DNA of 64,000 nucleotides from Parietaria judaica (taxonomy: Eukaryota; Streptophyta; Magnoliopsida; Rosales; Urticaceae), in the NCBI GenBank assembly GCA_954871525.1, contig OX940871.1, positions 30,276,086-30,340,085 of the forward strand, read 5' to 3'. Below the pieces are notes generated by a model. It saw only the letters and a program-made list of their open reading frames with translations, was not told the DNA's origin and searched no databases. Within the stretch, counting starts at the first letter, position 1, and the number at the start of each line of letters is the position of its first letter. A program made the position numbers and the translations under genes. Below are positions 59,855-64,000 of this stretch, in pieces.

Positions 59855-60075
59855 AAACGCATGCGGTACGCCTGTGCGTACGCGCATGCCCGTATGCATA
59901 CACGTAAGCCGTACCCTAAAAAGTACGCATGGATGATTGCATACGCTACCTTTTTTTTAAAAGGTACACATAAGACGTACGTTGTACTGGGTACACGTAC
60001 GCACAACTGTAAGTCGTGCCGTAAAAAGTACGCATGGACACACGCAAAGCGTACTCGTAGGAGTACGCTTTGCCG
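59855..60075. repeat. TACG/GTAC-rich inverted-repeat cluster
   Basis: CpG-containing GTACGC, TACGCATG and CGTACG motifs are packed in an otherwise AT-rich region. A direct repeat (GTAAGYCGTRCC, then TAAAAAGTACGCATGGA) occurs near 59905 and 60009. Two hairpins are present: 59947-59966 (8-bp stem, T4 loop) and 60044-60073 (13-bp perfect stem, loop GTAG). Confidence 0.8.
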
Positions 60076-60079
60076 ACGG

Positions 60080-60545
60080 CGGTTCGGAGGGCGGGTTCTT
60101 CATCAACTAGCGACACTTGAATCAACTTTATTTTTATTTTTATTTTATTCACTCCATTAAATATAATTTTTTTGATAAGAAATAACTAATTTGTAAATTG
60201 CGGTGGTGTTGTTGTTTCAGGGTACATACATGTACGTTTGCATACTCGTAAGAGATGCATTTATGTATGTAAAAAAGGATGATGGTGGAATACGCGTGCA
60301 ATAGGGAATTCTCGATGAGATAAGTAGTGAATTTATTTGAATAGCGACGGTTGAAAAAATGAAATGTAGATATTTGAAAAATGATAAATTTATTTGTATT
60401 GCATATAGGAAGTTGAAGCAATGCGGTGAGAAGGCAAGAAAGTGAGATGAAGATTCGTAAAGGTTAGTAAAGTTATAGTAATATTGTAAGTTTTATGTTT
60501 ATATTTATATTTAATGTGATAATATTTTTTTATGATTACTATGTG
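60080..60545. other. AT-rich spacer
   Basis: Nothing firmly recognised. Short exon-like stretches bounded by AG and GT (for example 60409-60463) were noted but contain stops. Confidence 0.4.
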
Positions 60546-60546
60546 T

Positions 60547-60668
60547 AGAAAAGGCGAGGAAGCAAAGAAGAGCAATGCTTTACACGTGAAGATGGGGACA
60601 AGGTATTTTGTACTTTTATTTGAATGTTTGTTCGTGTGTGTGCTTGTTTGCTTGCTTGTGTGCTTTTG

Positions 60669-60711
<43 letters not shown>

Positions 60712-60784
60712 TTGTGTGATTGCTTGCTTGTGTGATTGCTTGTTTGCTAGCTTGTGTGCTTGTTTGTGTGTGTGCTTGCTTGCG

Positions 60785-60815
<31 letters not shown>

Positions 60816-61152
60816 TTGTGTGCTTGTTTGCTAGCTTGTGTGCTTGTTTTTGTTTGTGCTTGCTTGTGTTATTTTTTTATTAGTTGGTTGATTGTGTATT
60901 TTTGGAATTTAGGCGTATTTGTATCTATATATTATATCATTTGTAGGTATGACAATAAATTTGAAGAAAATTCAACAATCAATTCATTGGAAGTGACAAT
61001 GGATATGGTAAGATTAAAGAGTGGTTTGTACAAATTTATTTTGAAATATATTTGAGGAAGATTTGATGAATTATTAATGATTTTTCAGTTATTTTGTTGA
61101 TCAGGATGTGTGGAAGGAGCGTTTTGGAATTAGTGCGCGTTGTGGCACGTAA
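60547..61152 (+). pseudogene. Possible decayed exons
   Basis: Three stretches have splice-like borders: 60549-60602 (18 open codons, GTGTAG/...AAG/GTATTT), 60947-61007 (TTGTAG/...ATG/GTAAGA) and 61105-61152 (ATCAG/..., ending TAA). The last two join in frame, but the first does not join in phase with the second. Product unknown; these may be chance splice motifs. Confidence 0.22.
60630..60872. repeat. (TTGC)n / TTGCTTGTGTG microsatellite
   Basis: Long runs of GCTTGCTTGC with interspersed TTTGTGTG and CTAGCTTGTG, repeated in two similar halves (about 60640-60715 and 60770-60850). Cys/Leu-rich ORFs read from it are artefacts of the repeat. Confidence 0.95.
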
Positions 61153-61829
61153 TATGTAATTGCAACGATACGGAGAGTTTTTGATGTTTGGATAAATAAA
61201 TTATTTGTTTTTGTACCTATTTAAAGAATATGATTATTAGTTTTGATTTTTATATATGACATTATATTTTATTATACTTTAAAAATTGTTGTTATTAAAT
61301 AATAAATAAAAATTGATTATTTAATTAACCTTCTATCATATTCAAGTATTGACAACAATTATTATATGTTGAATTGAAAGAAAAAAAAACAATTTTTATT
61401 TGTCGGATGCAAGTTATGTTTTGTTAATAAGAGGAGCGTTTTTGAATGACGACACTGATTGTGCGTTGTGTATATTGATTGAGGTACTAAAACACGAAAC
61501 GTTGAGTTGAAATTATGACAAAAACTATAAATTGGCAATTTTTCATAATTAACGTCATTGGAGATATTAGCGAACAATATTTTGGAATTTTTTTGGTATT
61601 TATTTGTTGAGAGAAATTTTGTGATTTGTAAAATAAATTTTTCTTACTTAGTACACCAATCGAGAGACATATATAATAGTAAATAACCCGTGTAAAAAGT
61701 ATAAAATTCTTTTTTGAATTTGATTACCAAACTTTCCAGCCTGGTAGATAATTGAATTCTAAGAAGATAGCAATTTGAATCGTGTCATTCTGACATTCTG
61801 AGAGAGAGTTATGGTAAAAATCGTAATCC
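61153..61829. other. Telomere-adjacent AT-rich unique DNA
   Basis: No ORF or repeat was recognised in about 680 bp of very AT-rich sequence. The telomere starts abruptly after GTAATCC. Confidence 0.6.
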
Positions 61830-64000
61830 TAGGGTTTAGGGTTTAGGGTTTAGGGTTTAGGGTTTAGGGGTTAGGTTTAGGGTTTAGGGTTTAGGGTTTA
61901 GGGTTTTAGGGTTTAGGGTTTTAGGGTTTAGGGTTTAGGGTTTAGGGTTTAGGGTTTAGGGTTTAGGGTTTAGGGTTTAGGGTTTAGGGTTTAGGGTTTA
62001 GGGTTTAGGGTTTAGGGTTTAGGGTTTAGGGTTTAGGGTTTAGGGTTTAGGGTTTAGGGTTTAGGGTTTAGGGTTTAGGGTTTAGGGTTTAGGGTTTAGG
62101 GTTTAGGGTTTAGGGTTTAGGGTTTAGGGTTTAGGGTTTAGGGTTTAGGGTTTAGGGTTTAGGGTTTAGGGTTTAGGGTTTAGGGTTTAGGGTTTAGGGT
62201 TTAGGGTTTAGGGTTTAGGGTTTAGGGTTTAGGGTTTAGGGTTTAGGGTTTAGGGTTTAGGGTTTAGGGTTTAGGGTTTAGGGTTTAGGGTTTAGGGTTT
62301 AGGGTTTAGGGTTTAGGGTTTAGGGTTTAGGGTTTAGGGTTTAGGGTTTAGGGTTTAGGGTTTAGGGTTTAGGGTTTAGGGTTTAGGGTTTAGGGTTTAG
62401 GGTTTAGGGTTTAGGGTTTAGGGTTTAGGGTTTAGGGTTTAGGGTTTAGGGTTTAGGGTTTAGGGTTTAGGGTTTAGGGTTTAGGGTTTAGGGTTTAGGG
62501 TTTAGGGTTTAGGGTTTAGGGTTTAGGGTTTAGGGTTTAGGGTTTAGGGTTTAGGGTTTAGGGTTTAGGGTTTAGGGTTTAGGGTTTAGGGTTTAGGGTT
62601 TAGGGTTTAGGGTTTAGGGTTTAGGGTTTAGGGTTTAGGGTTTAGGGTTTAGGGTTTAGGGTTTAGGGTTTAGGGTTTAGGGTTTAGGGTTTAGGGTTTA
62701 GGGTTTAGGGTTTAGGGTTTAGGGTTTAGGGTTTAGGGTTTAGGGTTTAGGGTTTAGGGTTTAGGGTTTAGGGTTTAGGGTTTAGGGTTTAGGGTTTAGG
62801 GTTTAGGGTTTAGGGTTTAGGGTTTAGGGTTTAGGGTTTAGGGTTTAGGGTTTAGGGTTTAGGGTTTAGGGTTTAGGGTTTAGGGTTTAGGGTTTAGGGT
62901 TTAGGGTTTAGGGTTTAGGGTTTAGGGTTTAGGGTTTAGGGTTTAGGGTTTAGGGTTTAGGGTTTAGGGTTTAGGGTTTAGGGTTTAGGGTTTAGGGTTT
63001 AGGGTTTAGGGTTTAGGGTTTAGGGTTTAGGGTTTAGGGTTTAGGGTTTAGGGTTTAGGGTTTAGGGTTTAGGGTTTAGGGTTTAGGGTTTAGGGTTTAG
63101 GGTTTAGGGTTTAGGGTTTAGGGTTTAGGGTTTAGGGTTTAGGGTTTAGGGTTTAGGGTTTAGGGTTTAGGGTTTAGGGTTTAGGGTTTAGGGTTTAGGG
63201 TTTAGGGTTTAGGGTTTAGGGTTTAGGGTTTAGGGTTTAGGGTTTAGGGTTTAGGGTTTAGGGTTTAGGGTTTAGGGTTTAGGGTTTAGGGTTTAGGGTT
63301 TAGGGTTTAGGGTTTAGGGTTTAGGGTTTAGGGTTTAGGGTTTAGGGTTTAGGGTTTAGGGTTTAGGGTTTAGGGTTTAGGGTTTAGGGTTTAGGGTTTA
63401 GGGTTTAGGGTTTAGGGTTTAGGGTTTAGGGTTTAGGGTTTAGGGTTTAGGGTTTAGGGTTTAGGGTTTAGGGTTTAGGGTTTAGGGTTTAGGGTTTAGG
63501 GTTTAGGGTTTAGGGTTTAGGGTTTAGGGTTTAGGGTTTAGGGTTTAGGGTTTAGGGTTTAGGGTTTAGGGTTTAGGGTTTAGGGTTTAGGGTTTAGGGT
63601 TTAGGGTTTAGGGTTTAGGGTTTAGGGTTTAGGGTTTAGGGTTTAGGGTTTAGGGTTTAGGGTTTAGGGTTTAGGGTTTAGGGTTTAGGGTTTAGGGTTT
63701 AGGGTTTAGGGTTTAGGGTTTAGGGTTTAGGGTTTAGGGTTTAGGGTTTAGGGTTTAGGGTTTAGGGTTTAGGGTTTAGGGTTTAGGGTTTAGGGTTTAG
63801 GGTTTAGGGTTTAGGGTTTAGGGTTTAGGGTTTAGGGTTTAGGGTTTAGGGTTTAGGGTTTAGGGTTTAGGGTTTAGGGTTTAGGGTTTAGGGTTTAGGG
63901 TTTAGGGTTTAGGGTTTAGGGTTTAGGGTTTAGGGTTTAGGGTTTAGGGTTTAGGGTTTAGGGTTTAGGGTTTAGGGTTTAGGGTTTAGGGTTTAGGGTT
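61830..64000 (+). repeat. Plant telomere (TTTAGGG)n
   Basis: About 310 repeats to the window edge. Variants lie only in the first 100 bp: TTTAGGGG at 61863, TTAGG at 61871, and TTTTAGGG at 61904 and 61919. From 61927 the repeats look perfect; the 7-bp phase is preserved at 62041, 62461, 62881, 63301 and 63721. The G-rich strand runs 5'->3' rightward, so the chromosome terminus lies to the right. The array may continue beyond the window. Confidence 0.98.

Noticed and set aside
60044..60110. Helitron 3' end (hairpin then CTAG)
   Set aside because: The CTAG at about 60106 is about 33 bp from the stem, too far for the usual Helitron terminus, and no 5' end was found.
59861..60160. 99-codon ORF across the TACG-rich island
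   Set aside because: Composition follows the TACG/GTAC repeats; no conserved domain or splice context.
60532..61055. Cys/Leu-rich ORFs (67-111 codons)
   Set aside because: Direct translation of the TTGC microsatellite; no protein-like sequence.

Overview
This window looks like the right-hand end of a flowering-plant chromosome. It ends in about 2.17 kb of the plant telomere repeat, with the G-rich strand (TTTAGGG) running 5'->3' toward the window edge, as expected for a right chromosome end. The other diagnostic elements are a plant-specific Tat-lineage Ty3/gypsy retrotransposon, intron-containing gene fragments and large tandem satellites. I could not name the species from sequence alone; nothing bacterial is present.

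Layout: (1) 1-40250 is one uninterrupted AT-rich satellite array (satellite A, monomer about 174 bp, roughly 230 monomers). It has nested higher-order repeats (HORs) of 1040, 1367, 2061, 2223 and about 3459 bp, nearly identical in the interior and more diverged at the right edge. Each monomer carries a 44-bp inverted repeat whose centre is the main site of length variation (174, 170 and 162 bp forms). (2) 40249-53475 is a rearranged Tat-type retrotransposon: a truncated gag, protease, then pol (reverse transcriptase, RNase H, second RNase H, integrase), a tandem-repeat-rich 3' region, an antisense intron-containing ORF, a single LTR, a primer binding site, and then a second gag from another copy, itself truncated. 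Two copies thus share one LTR, and neither has its outer LTR. (3) 53488-54760 holds a second, decayed satellite (satellite B, about 165-175 bp) and a short-motif repeat cluster. (4) 55060-58392 is a patchwork of nuclear gene pieces: a duplicated 198-bp leader, a 29-codon first exon with a splice donor, a 41-codon Lys/Glu-rich ORF, and decayed exons of a CYP23-type cyclophilin. (5) 58400-61829 is AT-rich DNA with decayed repeats, a GTAC/TACG-rich hairpin cluster, a TTGC microsatellite and possible decayed exons. (6) 61830-64000 is the telomere.

No gene here is convincingly a functional host gene. The best-preserved coding sequence is the retrotransposon pol frame (1070 codons from its first ATG). 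It is separated from gag-protease in the same frame by a UAG stop whose context (CAA UAG CAA UUA) is identical to the classic tobamovirus leaky stop. That raises stop-codon readthrough as the way this element family makes pol. The copy itself looks dead: frameshifted gag, nonsense codons, Gly at the expected protease catalytic Asp, and no flanking LTR pair.
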